From Cyanobacteria bacterium SBLK (GTDB lineage: Bacteria; Cyanobacteriota; Cyanobacteriia; Cyanobacteriales; Spirulinaceae), in assembly GCA_017746715.1 (NCBI GenBank), contig JAGHZQ010000046.1:111328-175327 (forward strand): a stretch of 64,000 nt of DNA, written 5' to 3'. The position numbers were made by a program, and so were the translations under genes. Under the pieces are notes generated by a model. That model saw nothing but the letters and a program-made list of their open reading frames with translations. It did no database searches and had not been told where the DNA came from. Of this stretch, positions 26,071 to 34,243 are shown piece by piece; position 1 is the stretch's first letter, and the number at the start of each line of letters is the position of its first letter.

Positions 26071-26856
26071 TTACAAATTTAACCGTTGCCGTCGTGCTTC
26101 GTAGAGAAGTAGTGCCGCCGCCACAGACACATTCAGCGATTCTACTCCCCCACAGAGAGGAATAGAAACTTGTAGATCGGCAGTTGCGATCGCTTCTTCA
26201 GATAATCCCGCACGTTCATTCCCCAAAAGAATGAGGCTGGGCTTTTGCCAATCTACCTCCCAATAAGTAAGAGGAGATCGCGGGGCAGTTGCAACAATTT
26301 GCAAGCCGCGATCGCGATGGGCGCTCAGGGTTTGCGCCAAATCCGCACTCACCTCGATGGGAAGGCGAAACCACGCTCCAGTAGAGGCTCTCAGGGTTTT
26401 AGGATTATCTGCTTCCACGCTATCGGCACTCAGCCACAACCCCTCAGCCCCTGCCGCTACCGATGTTCTAACAATCGTACCCAAGTTACCGGGATCTTGC
26501 AGTCGCTCTAAAAACAAACCCAAAGTGAGATTTTTAGGAACGATAGAATGAAGTCGCTGGCGGGGAATGGCCGCCACAATTCCATCAGGACTTACCGTAG
26601 TCGCGATCGCTTCTAAGACTTCTGGGGTAACGATTTCCGTCCGTTGTGCCCGTTGGAAGACTTCTTCCCACAGGCGAAAATAACGAGCCTGCCAAGTCAG
26701 CGTACAGCAAACAATCGCGATCGGGCTGTTGGTTTCGCAAGCCGCTTCGAGTAAATTCGTTCCCTCTAACAAACATAAATTTTGCTCTCGTCTGGCTTTG
26801 AGAGAGCGTAACTTCTTTAATTGTTTGACCAAAGGGTTTTGTACGCTGGTAATCAT
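26071..26856 (-). CDS. SpoU/TrmH-family RNA 2'-O-methyltransferase
   Basis: A 261-residue SAM-dependent methyltransferase of the knotted SPOUT class that methylates ribose 2'-OH in rRNA or tRNA. The N-terminal substrate-binding domain reads NPLVKQLKKLRSLKARREQNLCLLEG. The three SpoU motifs are visible: LQDPGNLGTIVRTSVAAGA (motif 1), LILLGNERAGLSEEA (motif 2) and IPLCGGVESLNVSVAAALLLYE (motif 3). The exact target nucleotide cannot be deduced; members of this type are often annotated as RlmB or TrmH-like. The next gene on this strand begins 28 bases upstream. Confidence 0.92.
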   Translation of the reverse strand: MITSVQNPLVKQLKKLRSLKARREQNLCLLEGTNLLEAACETNSPIAIVCCTLTWQARYFRLWEEVFQRAQRTEIVTPEVLEAIATTVSPDGIVAAIPRQRLHSIVPKNLTLGLFLERLQDPGNLGTIVRTSVAAGAEGLWLSADSVEADNPKTLRASTGAWFRLPIEVSADLAQTLSAHRDRGLQIVATAPRSPLTYWEVDWQKPSLILLGNERAGLSEEAIATADLQVSIPLCGGVESLNVSVAAALLLYEARRQRLNL

Positions 26857-26884
26857 GGGACGGAAGAATATTTTCTCAATTTAA

Positions 26885-27580
26885 CTATGCCAAATAATCG
26901 ATCCAAGCCGCGATCGCTTCTGGGGAACCGTACCAAAACCCAGATTGAGGGGAGTGTTTGACGCCTTCTATCGTTAAATTCGTCGCCCCCTCTAAATGCG
27001 CCGCCGCGATGGGGGTAATGCCATCTCCCCAAGCATTGCCCTCCCCGCAAGTTAACTTATAGCTGTTATAGGCCAGCCAAGTTTCCCAAGGTTTGCCATA
27101 TACCGCCTTTCCTGCCACGCAAACGTACTTTAGATCGCCGTAAAATGCCCCGGGATAATTATCGTTGACAAAATCTAAATTGCGTTTTGTCCAGCGTTCT
27201 TGGCTGATATGAGGAGTTCCCAGAGAAATCAGAGCAGCCACGCGATCGCGGCTCTGCCAAACCCCCTCTGTTGCCGTAACATCCCCGTGAATGATATAAG
27301 GGACATCCCCCAAATAAATGCGGGCGATCCATCCCCCCGCCGAATGCCCGATTAAATTGACGCGATCGCTCTTGCATTCCTTTAAAGTTTCTCGCACCGT
27401 CGCGTCGATCGCCCTGACGATCGGAACGACAGAACGACCGCCGAGAGTCGGAAACCAATCTCGCTTTCGCAAAGGAACGATCTCTGTAGGAATCCCTTGT
27501 TGTTTTAAAGACTCTGCCAGCACGATATAATCCGTCCAACGGGCAAAATATCCGGGTAAAATAACAGTGGGTAAAACCAT
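26885..27580 (-). CDS. Alpha/beta-fold lipase/esterase-like protein
   Basis: A protein of 231 residues starting at the ATG MVLPTVILPGYFARWTDY; an upstream in-frame extension of 38 residues is not conserved in character. The nucleophile motif GHSAGG gives Ser80. The catalytic acid and His are probably in the region up to GVKHSPQSGFWYGS near the C-terminus. The early LPGYFARW and LKQQG pattern resembles PGAP1/lipase-class hydrolases of plants and cyanobacteria. No signal peptide is present. It may be co-transcribed with the SpoU gene and is divergent from cobI. Confidence 0.82.
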   Translation of the reverse strand: MVLPTVILPGYFARWTDYIVLAESLKQQGIPTEIVPLRKRDWFPTLGGRSVVPIVRAIDATVRETLKECKSDRVNLIGHSAGGWIARIYLGDVPYIIHGDVTATEGVWQSRDRVAALISLGTPHISQERWTKRNLDFVNDNYPGAFYGDLKYVCVAGKAVYGKPWETWLAYNSYKLTCGEGNAWGDGITPIAAAHLEGATNLTIEGVKHSPQSGFWYGSPEAIAAWIDYLA

Positions 27581-27705
27581 AAATGAGTAATGGGTAATGG
27601 GGTATTGACGACGAATTCCCGATTCGCAACTCGTTACTCTGTAATAGGGAGTTGGTGCTTGAAAATCGGTCGTCGATCGTCGATCATTGTTCATTGTTCA
27701 TTGAA

Positions 27706-28419
27706 ATGGCAACCCTTTACGGTATCAGTATAGGCACGGGAGATCCCGAATTAATTACCCTCAAAGGCTTAAGGCTGCTTCGAGAAGCCAGCGCGATCGC
27801 CTTTCCGGCGGGAATCAATGGCAAACCGGGAATTGCCCAACAAATTATCGAACCGTGGCTGGCTTACCAACAACCCACCCTCGCCCTAGAATTTCCCTAC
27901 GTCAGCGATCGCAACATCCTCGTGCAAGCATGGCAAAAAGCTGCCGATCGCGTCTGGCAATATCTCAAAAACGGTCACGATGTTGCCTTTGCTTGTGAAG
28001 GAGATATCAGTTTTTACAGTACCTTTACTTATTTAGCGCAAACCCTGCAAGAAAAGCATCCCGACGTTAAAATCGAAGTCGTTCCGGGAGTGACTTCCCC
28101 CTGTGCGGCAGCTGCAACATTAGGAATTCCCTTAACCGTTCGCGGCCAGCGCCTAGCCATTTTACCCGCCCTCTACAGTATTGATGAATTGGACTCGATT
28201 TTAGCGTGGGCCGATACCATCGTTCTGCTCAAAGTTGCCTCTATTTACAAAAAAGTTTGGCAAATGTTAAAGGCAAAAAATTTGTTAGAAAGCAGTTGGC
28301 TGGTCGAACGCGCCACCTTTCCAGAACAAAAAATCTATCATTTGCGCGATCGTCCCTCCTTGGAATTGAGTTATTTTTCTATCCTCATCGTGCAAATTAA
28401 CCGTTCGTCTCCCCCGTAG
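27706..28419 (+). CDS. cobI: Precorrin-2 C20-methyltransferase
   Basis: SAM-dependent methylation of precorrin-2 at C20, an early corrin-ring step of cobalamin synthesis (CobI, also CbiL in the anaerobic route). The 237-residue length is normal. Signatures of the tetrapyrrole methylase family are YGISIGTGDPELITLKG at the start, AFACEGDISFYSTFTYLA and VVPGVTSPCAAAATLGIPL. Start ATG 27706 (MATLYG); an upstream in-frame extension of 18 residues is not protein-like. No other cob gene and no B12 riboswitch were seen around it. Confidence 0.92.
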   Translation: MATLYGISIGTGDPELITLKGLRLLREASAIAFPAGINGKPGIAQQIIEPWLAYQQPTLALEFPYVSDRNILVQAWQKAADRVWQYLKNGHDVAFACEGDISFYSTFTYLAQTLQEKHPDVKIEVVPGVTSPCAAAATLGIPLTVRGQRLAILPALYSIDELDSILAWADTIVLLKVASIYKKVWQMLKAKNLLESSWLVERATFPEQKIYHLRDRPSLELSYFSILIVQINRSSPP

Positions 28420-28527
28420 AATTAAAGACTCAAAGCATAATTGTTCATTACTCGTCGTGCATTGAAATCGCCTCGCGTTAAAATTGAGCTATTTCGATCG
28501 TTCGCCCTTTGAGATTAATTCCCCGCA

Positions 28528-30081
28528 ATGTCCTCAAATTCCCTTTGGCAAACCCTCGCCCTCTCTTTGCGGCATCCCACTACGATCGCGACAGTTGCGT
28601 CCGTGGGAATGCACGCGACTATTGGAGTCGCCTTGCCCACTTTGCCTTTGTTCGTGACAGGCGGGGGAGGCGGTACAGCAGTTCGTCCGCGTAACGTTCA
28701 ACTGATCGAATTGACCCCCGCAGAAGTGGCTCGCTTGCCCCAACTGTACGTTGCGCCTGAAAGTGAATATGCGTTTGGTCTGCCCGATGCCCCCGAGTCG
28801 GAGTTGGGTTTGCCGACTTTTGAAAGCGAGGCCCTTCCTCGCCAAAACGCAGCTCTTCCCCGCCAAAGCGATCGCATTCGCGAAAATCTCCCGCGATCGC
28901 GTCCCAATTTACCCCCTCGTCCCGATGGAAGCGGGTCAAGCCCTGCACGTCCCAATCGCTCTCTATTGGACTTTGCTGCCATCAATCGCACTGTCAGACA
29001 GGGAACGCGCGGGACGCAAAATCGCAATATTCGCAATTTCCCTACGCCGCGGACTGACCGAATTCCTACCTTTTCAGACTCTCTCTCTCCCAACGAACGT
29101 TTAGATCGCGAACGACGATTGCGCCAAGAGTTATTTCCAGATGTTGTGGCCTTTGAGAATGACAACAAGATTAGATTACCCGATCGCGATCTCAATAGTT
29201 TGGCCGAAGCAGGCCGCGCGGGAGCAAATGTCGAGAATTTGCAACCCAACTTACCGCCCGCACCAGAACGCCCCTTATCGCCGCAGGAATTGGCCGCAAG
29301 ACAGCGAGATAATGCCAATAGCGATCGCATTACTCGCTTGCGGGAAGATTATCGTCGCAATGACCAAAATACCAGCTCGGAAGCGGCAAGGGACAACGAA
29401 CGGCGCTGGCTGGCAGAAACCCGCCCGTCCAGGGGAACCGCACAACGTCGCTACATTACTATTCAAGGTGCATATCCTAAAGAAGCCTGTATCAATCGGG
29501 CTCGAGGAACGGCAATTTATGGCGTGGTGGTGCAGCCCAATGGTAGTAAAACAGACGTACGACAATTTCGCAGTACGGGATATCGTATTTTAGACCGAGT
29601 GGCGATCGGGCAAATTAGCAGTGCGGGTTTGGGAACGGATTCTGTCCCCGTCCCCTATCGCATTACCGTACCCTTTACCTATAATACAAGTATTTGCCCG
29701 ACCCTAGCAACTCCAGCAAGACCGCAGCGATCCCCTGCAGCTTCTTCATCCCCTGCGGCTTCTCCATCCCCTGCGGTTTCCCCATCCCCTGCGGCCTCCC
29801 CATCCCCTGCGGCCCCTCCATCCCCTGCGGCCTCTCCATCCCCTGCGGCCTCTCCATCCCCTGCAGCTTCTTCATCCCCTGCGGCCTCTCCATCCCCTGC
29901 GGCCTCTCCATCCCCTGCGGCCTCTCCATCCCCTGCTGTTTCCCCATCCCCTGCGGCCTCTCCATCCCCTGCGGCTTCTCCATCCCCTGCGGCTTCTCCA
30001 TCCCCTGCTGTTTCCCCATCTCCCACTCAGTCTCCTACCAAAAAACCCCCCAAAAGGATCGTCCCAAATAACGAAGAGTGA
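28528..30081 (+). CDS. TonB-like energy transducer with long SPSPAA tail
   Basis: A 517-residue protein. One hydrophobic segment near residues 19-45 (IATVASVGMHATIGVALPTLPLF) anchors it in the inner membrane. A long Pro/Arg/Asn-rich spacer (about 50-310) would span the periplasm. The folded domain at about 315-395 (AYPKEACINRARGTAIYGVVVQPNG, then ILDRVAIGQI) fits the TonB C-terminal domain, which contacts outer-membrane receptors. The odd part is an extra tail of about 100 residues made of SPSPAA-type repeats after this domain, ending in KKPPKRIVPNNEE. No ExbB/ExbD genes are nearby. The function of the tail is unknown. Confidence 0.8.
   Translation: MSSNSLWQTLALSLRHPTTIATVASVGMHATIGVALPTLPLFVTGGGGGTAVRPRNVQLIELTPAEVARLPQLYVAPESEYAFGLPDAPESELGLPTFESEALPRQNAALPRQSDRIRENLPRSRPNLPPRPDGSGSSPARPNRSLLDFAAINRTVRQGTRGTQNRNIRNFPTPRTDRIPTFSDSLSPNERLDRERRLRQELFPDVVAFENDNKIRLPDRDLNSLAEAGRAGANVENLQPNLPPAPERPLSPQELAARQRDNANSDRITRLREDYRRNDQNTSSEAARDNERRWLAETRPSRGTAQRRYITIQGAYPKEACINRARGTAIYGVVVQPNGSKTDVRQFRSTGYRILDRVAIGQISSAGLGTDSVPVPYRITVPFTYNTSICPTLATPARPQRSPAASSSPAASPSPAVSPSPAASPSPAAPPSPAASPSPAASPSPAASSSPAASPSPAASPSPAASPSPAVSPSPAASPSPAASPSPAASPSPAVSPSPTQSPTKKPPKRIVPNNEE
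29731..30019 (+). repeat. 18 bp tandem repeat encoding SPSPAA
   Basis: About sixteen direct repeats of an 18-base unit (CCATCCCCTGCGGCCTCT with small variants) encode the Ser/Pro/Ala tail of the TonB-like protein. Such arrays can change length by slippage. The periodicity of 18 keeps all frames open on both strands, which explains the long spurious frames there. Confidence 0.9.
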
Positions 30082-30204
30082 AATTCCCCCTAACCCTCCT
30101 TCTATCGCTTTCCCGTCTCCCTTTGTAAGGAGGAAGCCAGAGGATGCCTTGCTTTTCAAAGAAAGGGAGAAGCCAATAACTAACAACCAATAACCAACAC
30201 CCCA

Positions 30205-31230
30205 ATGTCCGATTTTGCTGTGTTCAAAACGACCCTCGCATCTGCCGCCCCAAAACTTTTCGATTTGCTCGATCGCTTCGATCTCGCCAAAATTTTGGTT
30301 ATCGGAGATTTAACCTTAGATGAGTTTCTCACGGGTCAAGTCGAACGCCTCTCTCGAGAAGCCCCCGTGTTGATTTTACGCCACGAGGAGACCCAGCAAA
30401 TTCCGGGGGGGGGTGGAAATGCTATCTATAATTTTGCGAAATTGGGGGCAAAAGTAACGGCGATCGGTCTGACGGGCAAAGACCCTCAAGGTGAAGCCCT
30501 ACGCCAAATTTTTACTGAAGCGGGAATTGACAGCGATAATATTGTCATCGATCCCTCTCGTCCCACCGTCACCAAAACCCGTATTGCCGGCCACGCAAGG
30601 CAATCCGTGACCCAGCAGATTGTCCGGGTCGATCGCAAATCCGATCGCTTGCCCACCCCGGAAATTCAGGCACAATTAGCAGAAGCCATTCACAACCGAC
30701 TCAAGACTTTTGATGCCGTAGTCTTTTCTGACTATGGCGAAGGGGTTTTAACTCCTCCCGTTATCAAAGCAGGTTTGAGCCACTCGCGGGTTATCGTAGA
30801 CGCGCAAAAAGACTTGCAACGCTACCAGCAAGCTACTTTATTTACGCCCAACTTACCGGAAGCCGAAAAAGCGGTAGGATATGGAATTAATGAGAGCAAT
30901 CTTACCGAAGCAGGACGGGATTTATTGAACTTGACCCAAGCCGAGGCCATTTTAATCACGCGAGGAGAAGATGGTATGACGCTTTGCGATCGCAATCTGA
31001 CGCTTCAACATATTCCCGCGTTTAATCGCACGGATGTTTTTGACGTAACGGGGGCAGGAGATACGGTGGTAGCAGCCTTGACTCTTGCTTTATGCGTCGG
31101 AAGCTCTTTCTGGGAAGCAGCAGTACTGGGCAACTTAGCAGCCAGTTTGGTCGTGCGTCAATTCGGTACGGCGACCACGAGTGTCGAAGAGATGAAAATC
31201 GCGCTAACTAATCTTTTGGAAGAGGTATGA
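30205..31230 (+). CDS. PfkB-family sugar kinase, HldE1/RfaE1-like
   Basis: A 341-residue carbohydrate kinase. The N-terminal part shows VIGDLTLDEFLTG and QIPGGGGNAIYNFAKLGAKV, and the C-terminal catalytic signature DVTGAGDTVVA (residues 280-286) carries the catalytic Asp and anion hole. LSREAPVLI and QIVRVDRKS point to the D-glycero-beta-D-manno-heptose-7-phosphate kinase type (RfaE domain I) used for heptose precursors of LPS-like glycans. A separate adenylyltransferase domain is absent, so it is either a monofunctional HldA-like kinase or a related sugar kinase. It overlaps the next gene by four bases. Confidence 0.85.
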   Translation: MSDFAVFKTTLASAAPKLFDLLDRFDLAKILVIGDLTLDEFLTGQVERLSREAPVLILRHEETQQIPGGGGNAIYNFAKLGAKVTAIGLTGKDPQGEALRQIFTEAGIDSDNIVIDPSRPTVTKTRIAGHARQSVTQQIVRVDRKSDRLPTPEIQAQLAEAIHNRLKTFDAVVFSDYGEGVLTPPVIKAGLSHSRVIVDAQKDLQRYQQATLFTPNLPEAEKAVGYGINESNLTEAGRDLLNLTQAEAILITRGEDGMTLCDRNLTLQHIPAFNRTDVFDVTGAGDTVVAALTLALCVGSSFWEAAVLGNLAASLVVRQFGTATTSVEEMKIALTNLLEEV

Positions 31231-31793
31231 TACTTTGCAGGGCAATACAGAAAAATTTTCGGGTGCTTTTTCTGGTGAGTTTAACTCTCGGTTGGGTGGG
31301 ATGCAATTCGAGTCCCGAAACTCCCTCATCTGAAATCTCAGCACCAGAAGAGATCGTTCCTTCTCCCATTCCCCCGCAATCTTCTCCTACTCCGAATCAA
31401 TCAACTTCTAGCCGATTTCAAAATCGCTGTCAAAGGGAAGAGACAGCTTTTGTTTTTGCGGAAACTCGAGATTATTGGCTGAATATTTGCGGCAAATTTG
31501 CACCAGAATTTTTCGTAGCGGTTAATAAACAAGAACAAATTCCCGTACGCTTGCCCGTTACGGATTACGATCTTGCCGGGAAATGGTTTGAAGCGGTCAA
31601 CCTCGAGAATGAATACGTGTTGGGGTTTCAAGGCCGATTTGAAGGGGATATTTTCTTTGCCATTACCCAACTCAAACCCGACCAGTTCCAAAAAACCAAA
31701 TATTTTCGAGAGTTGACCCAACAACCTTTACTGCAAGTACAAGCTCATTTAATACCCTCTCCAAATTCGATTCCCTCCGAATCGTCTCGCTAA
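31227..31793 (+). CDS. Probable secreted lipoprotein, unknown function
   Basis: A 188-residue protein starting with a basic, hydrophobic signal (KNFRVLFLVSLTLGWVGC). Cys26 could be the lipidated residue, although the -3 Trp is unusual for a lipobox. A Ser/Pro-rich linker (SSPETPSSEISAPEEIVPSP) precedes a globular domain containing CGKFAPEFFVAVNKQ and LENEYVLGFQGRFEGD. The start codon overlaps the stop of the kinase gene (ATGA), so the two genes are translationally coupled. No family was recognised. Confidence 0.7.
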   Translation: MILCRAIQKNFRVLFLVSLTLGWVGCNSSPETPSSEISAPEEIVPSPIPPQSSPTPNQSTSSRFQNRCQREETAFVFAETRDYWLNICGKFAPEFFVAVNKQEQIPVRLPVTDYDLAGKWFEAVNLENEYVLGFQGRFEGDIFFAITQLKPDQFQKTKYFRELTQQPLLQVQAHLIPSPNSIPSESSR

Positions 31794-31864
31794 TTAGAGA
31801 TTTTCATTTGTGTGAAAAGAGTTACCAAATTCCCCTAATAGTTGAAAAGCGCGATCGCTACCAT

Positions 31865-33865
31865 TTATTTCGTAATATAAATCCCAATCCCATTATGAAC
31901 CCGAGCCGCAGTTACAGGAGAGCGATCGACCAGTTGACCCCCCAGATATAACGACGTAGAACTGCCCCCATCCAAATTCAACGCATCCACCATCCCCAAC
32001 CTTTGGGCCAGTCGAGCCAATTCGTTAAGGGTCGGTCCCCGGCCTCCCGGACGACTGTGAATCGCGGCAATAACTAAAGTACCCTGTCGCGTCGTACCGA
32101 TGAGACTGCGAGAAGCTGCTTGACCGTTAAACGCATTGCTAAACTTCTCGTCGCTTGGATTTAAAGCAATTCGTCCATTTTGCAATAAGAGAGGACCCGC
32201 CCCGATAATCTGGGGATAATTGCCAAACTGAGGCGGGATGGTTTCGCTTTCGAGACGGACTTGCGTACCCTCTGCCAAATCCCGAGGCGACGCACTGCCG
32301 CCGCGAATGGCCAAGAGATAGCCCCCCGCAGGAATCGCAAACCCAGACTGTCCCACTTTCCCCCCCGAAACCTGTTGGGTCACGCGATCGCCCTCCACCA
32401 GAACGATCGTCTCATCATCCGTCAGAGGAACGTATTGCGTCCCCCATTCCGAGGTATAGCGAGCAATTCCCGCTTGCACGTAACCGCTATTGAGGAAAGC
32501 AACAAAGAGGCGTTGGCGATATTCGGTGAGAATAGTTTCCCGCAGATACAGGCGAGAGATCGCAATATTCCCCGTATCGTCCCAAGCGATCGCCCCTCGG
32601 TTTAAAATCGGCCCGGAAAACCATTTCCCATCCCGACGAATTGCCCCCAAAGGCAAGCGGTTATTGCGATTGAAAAACCCCCCATTAATAGCGGCAAAGG
32701 CTTTCCACTGCCGTCCCATCACCACCAGAGGTTCCGTCCCCTGCATCGATCGCGGATTGCCCCAAATGGGTCTTAAAGAAATTTGCGGGTTGCGCGGGTT
32801 AAATTCCAAAGAAGTCACGGGAAAACGTCCGCCATCAGAAGCAATATAGCGTTGCTGCCAGCGCAAACCCGGAGCCCAAACGATATTCCTTTCCTTGAGA
32901 GCATCGGGACGCACTTCGATAATCAATTGAGGAGGAGAAGCAATCGAACTCACTCGGAGTCGATTCCCCCCTGCTAAATCGACGTGAATTTTCGTCCGCA
33001 ACTCTCCCCCTTCCACCTTTGCATTCAATTTTGTCGTCCGAGTTTGCACGTCAGAGAAGAATTGAGTTAAAAAATTCCCTAACTTTGGCGAAGCGTTCTC
33101 ATTTTGCAGAGGGTCTTCATCGAGAGGAAACTCCTTGTCGTCGCTGCCTTCCACCATCACTACCCCTTCCCGAGGGTTTTGGCTGACTTGCCAGAAAGCA
33201 GGGCGATCGAGAACAATCGCAATTCTTCCCCCCGTACCGCGATCGCTTTTTTCAATCCCTTGAATTCTGGGAGGCGGAAACTCGATACTTAAAGTACTGC
33301 CCGTCCTCTGTACTCGAGCCTCTCCTGCCTCGAGGAGATCTGTAATATCGAGATAGCGGTAAGCCTCGCCAAAACGGACGGCTAGGGATTGAGAGAAACC
33401 AAACCAGCGCACGGGTTGAATGTTGGGATTTTCCGTATCGAGCAACTCAACGCCCAAAATAGCCATGGCTGCCGTATCGCTTAAACCCGTTCTCGTTGCA
33501 CTGCCATTTTGCCATTGCACCCACGCCCCCGAAAAAGTTTTACCATTGAGAGAGAGGCGATCGCCTTCTTGATGACTTCCTCGGGCAACCTCAGCGCGAT
33601 TGACTTCAGCAGCTTCTATGAGAGAAGCATTCGCCACTAACATCGTATCGGGGCGATCTCCGGCCGTGAGAACAACCCGCGCCATCGACAAACTCGCCAC
33701 CAACAAAGCAAACGTTAGTAGGGCGATCGCCGCCGTTACGCCAAAGCGAGAGGGGAATTTTGTCCGCCTCCTGCGACGCAAGCGACGGCGGCGATGATAC
33801 CCGAGCGCAGCCGAAGTGCGATTATCCGTTGAGATGCGACGGCGATCCCCATGATGTTTGCTCAT
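31865..33865 (-). CDS. Membrane-anchored NAGPA-type phosphodiester glycosidase family protein (DUF2233)
   Basis: A protein of about 666 residues. After an Arg-rich N-terminus (HRRRRLRRRRRTKFPS) comes a transmembrane helix (FGVTAAIALLTFALLVASLSM). A middle part resembles an AMIN-like envelope domain (SLAVRFGEAYRYLDITDLLEAG, LIIEVRPDAL). The C-terminal half has FAAINGGFFNRNNRLPLGAI and NLDGGSSTSLYLGG, the signature of phosphodiester glycosidases (NAGPA-like) acting on sugar-1-phosphodiesters in the periplasm. The start is ATG 33865; a TTG at 33892 is less likely. It probably acts on cell-wall or extracellular polysaccharides. It is divergent from gltS. Confidence 0.88.
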   Translation of the reverse strand: MSKHHGDRRRISTDNRTSAALGYHRRRRLRRRRRTKFPSRFGVTAAIALLTFALLVASLSMARVVLTAGDRPDTMLVANASLIEAAEVNRAEVARGSHQEGDRLSLNGKTFSGAWVQWQNGSATRTGLSDTAAMAILGVELLDTENPNIQPVRWFGFSQSLAVRFGEAYRYLDITDLLEAGEARVQRTGSTLSIEFPPPRIQGIEKSDRGTGGRIAIVLDRPAFWQVSQNPREGVVMVEGSDDKEFPLDEDPLQNENASPKLGNFLTQFFSDVQTRTTKLNAKVEGGELRTKIHVDLAGGNRLRVSSIASPPQLIIEVRPDALKERNIVWAPGLRWQQRYIASDGGRFPVTSLEFNPRNPQISLRPIWGNPRSMQGTEPLVVMGRQWKAFAAINGGFFNRNNRLPLGAIRRDGKWFSGPILNRGAIAWDDTGNIAISRLYLRETILTEYRQRLFVAFLNSGYVQAGIARYTSEWGTQYVPLTDDETIVLVEGDRVTQQVSGGKVGQSGFAIPAGGYLLAIRGGSASPRDLAEGTQVRLESETIPPQFGNYPQIIGAGPLLLQNGRIALNPSDEKFSNAFNGQAASRSLIGTTRQGTLVIAAIHSRPGGRGPTLNELARLAQRLGMVDALNLDGGSSTSLYLGGQLVDRSPVTAARVHNGIGIYITK

Positions 33866-34243
33866 ACCTTGTTTACCTAACAATGGACTCAATCCCTTGG
33901 CGATCCAAGGAAAATCTTAAAATTTTGCCAAGTTCAAGCATTCTCTATGATAATGTTCGGATTAACCCGAACAGAAAAGCAAGATCGTATTACAATCAAA
34001 AGGCTAAACCCCCAGTCTAGGGCGAGGGATTGCAATAACAAGTGCAGAGCGCGATCGCGGCGACTCCGCAAAGACGAACGACAACTCGAAACGCTATTTT
34101 TTTATCTATCATTATGGTTCGCGTTGGGCTTCTACAGTCAAAAAATGTAGCAGGCTGAGGTTAATCGTCTCTCGCCATTTCCCTAGATTCAATTTTATAT
34201 CGCTGTTTGCATCCCTATTGTTTGTTTCACCTCAAGTCGTAAT
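33866..34243. promoter_or_regulatory. Divergent intergenic region upstream of gltS
   Basis: A 378 bp non-coding region between two divergent genes. It is AT-rich near 33,910-34,000 and again near 34,180-34,230 and contains one HIP1 site. A nitrogen-control site (GTA-N8-TAC) was looked for and not found. No gene is supported. Confidence 0.4.

Noticed and set aside
27581..27705. Possible cobalamin riboswitch upstream of cobI
   Set aside because: Only 125 bp are available and no B12-box-like sequence or suitable stems were recognised.
28698..29330. 210-residue minus-strand frame within the TonB-like gene
   Set aside because: Arg/Ser-rich shadow of the Pro/Arg/Asn-rich spacer, no recognisable motif.
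29675..30186. Open frames on both strands over the SPSPAA tail
   Set aside because: They arise from the 18 bp repeat period and encode low-complexity GDGEAA/IPCGLS strings; only the TonB-like frame has a folded domain and context.
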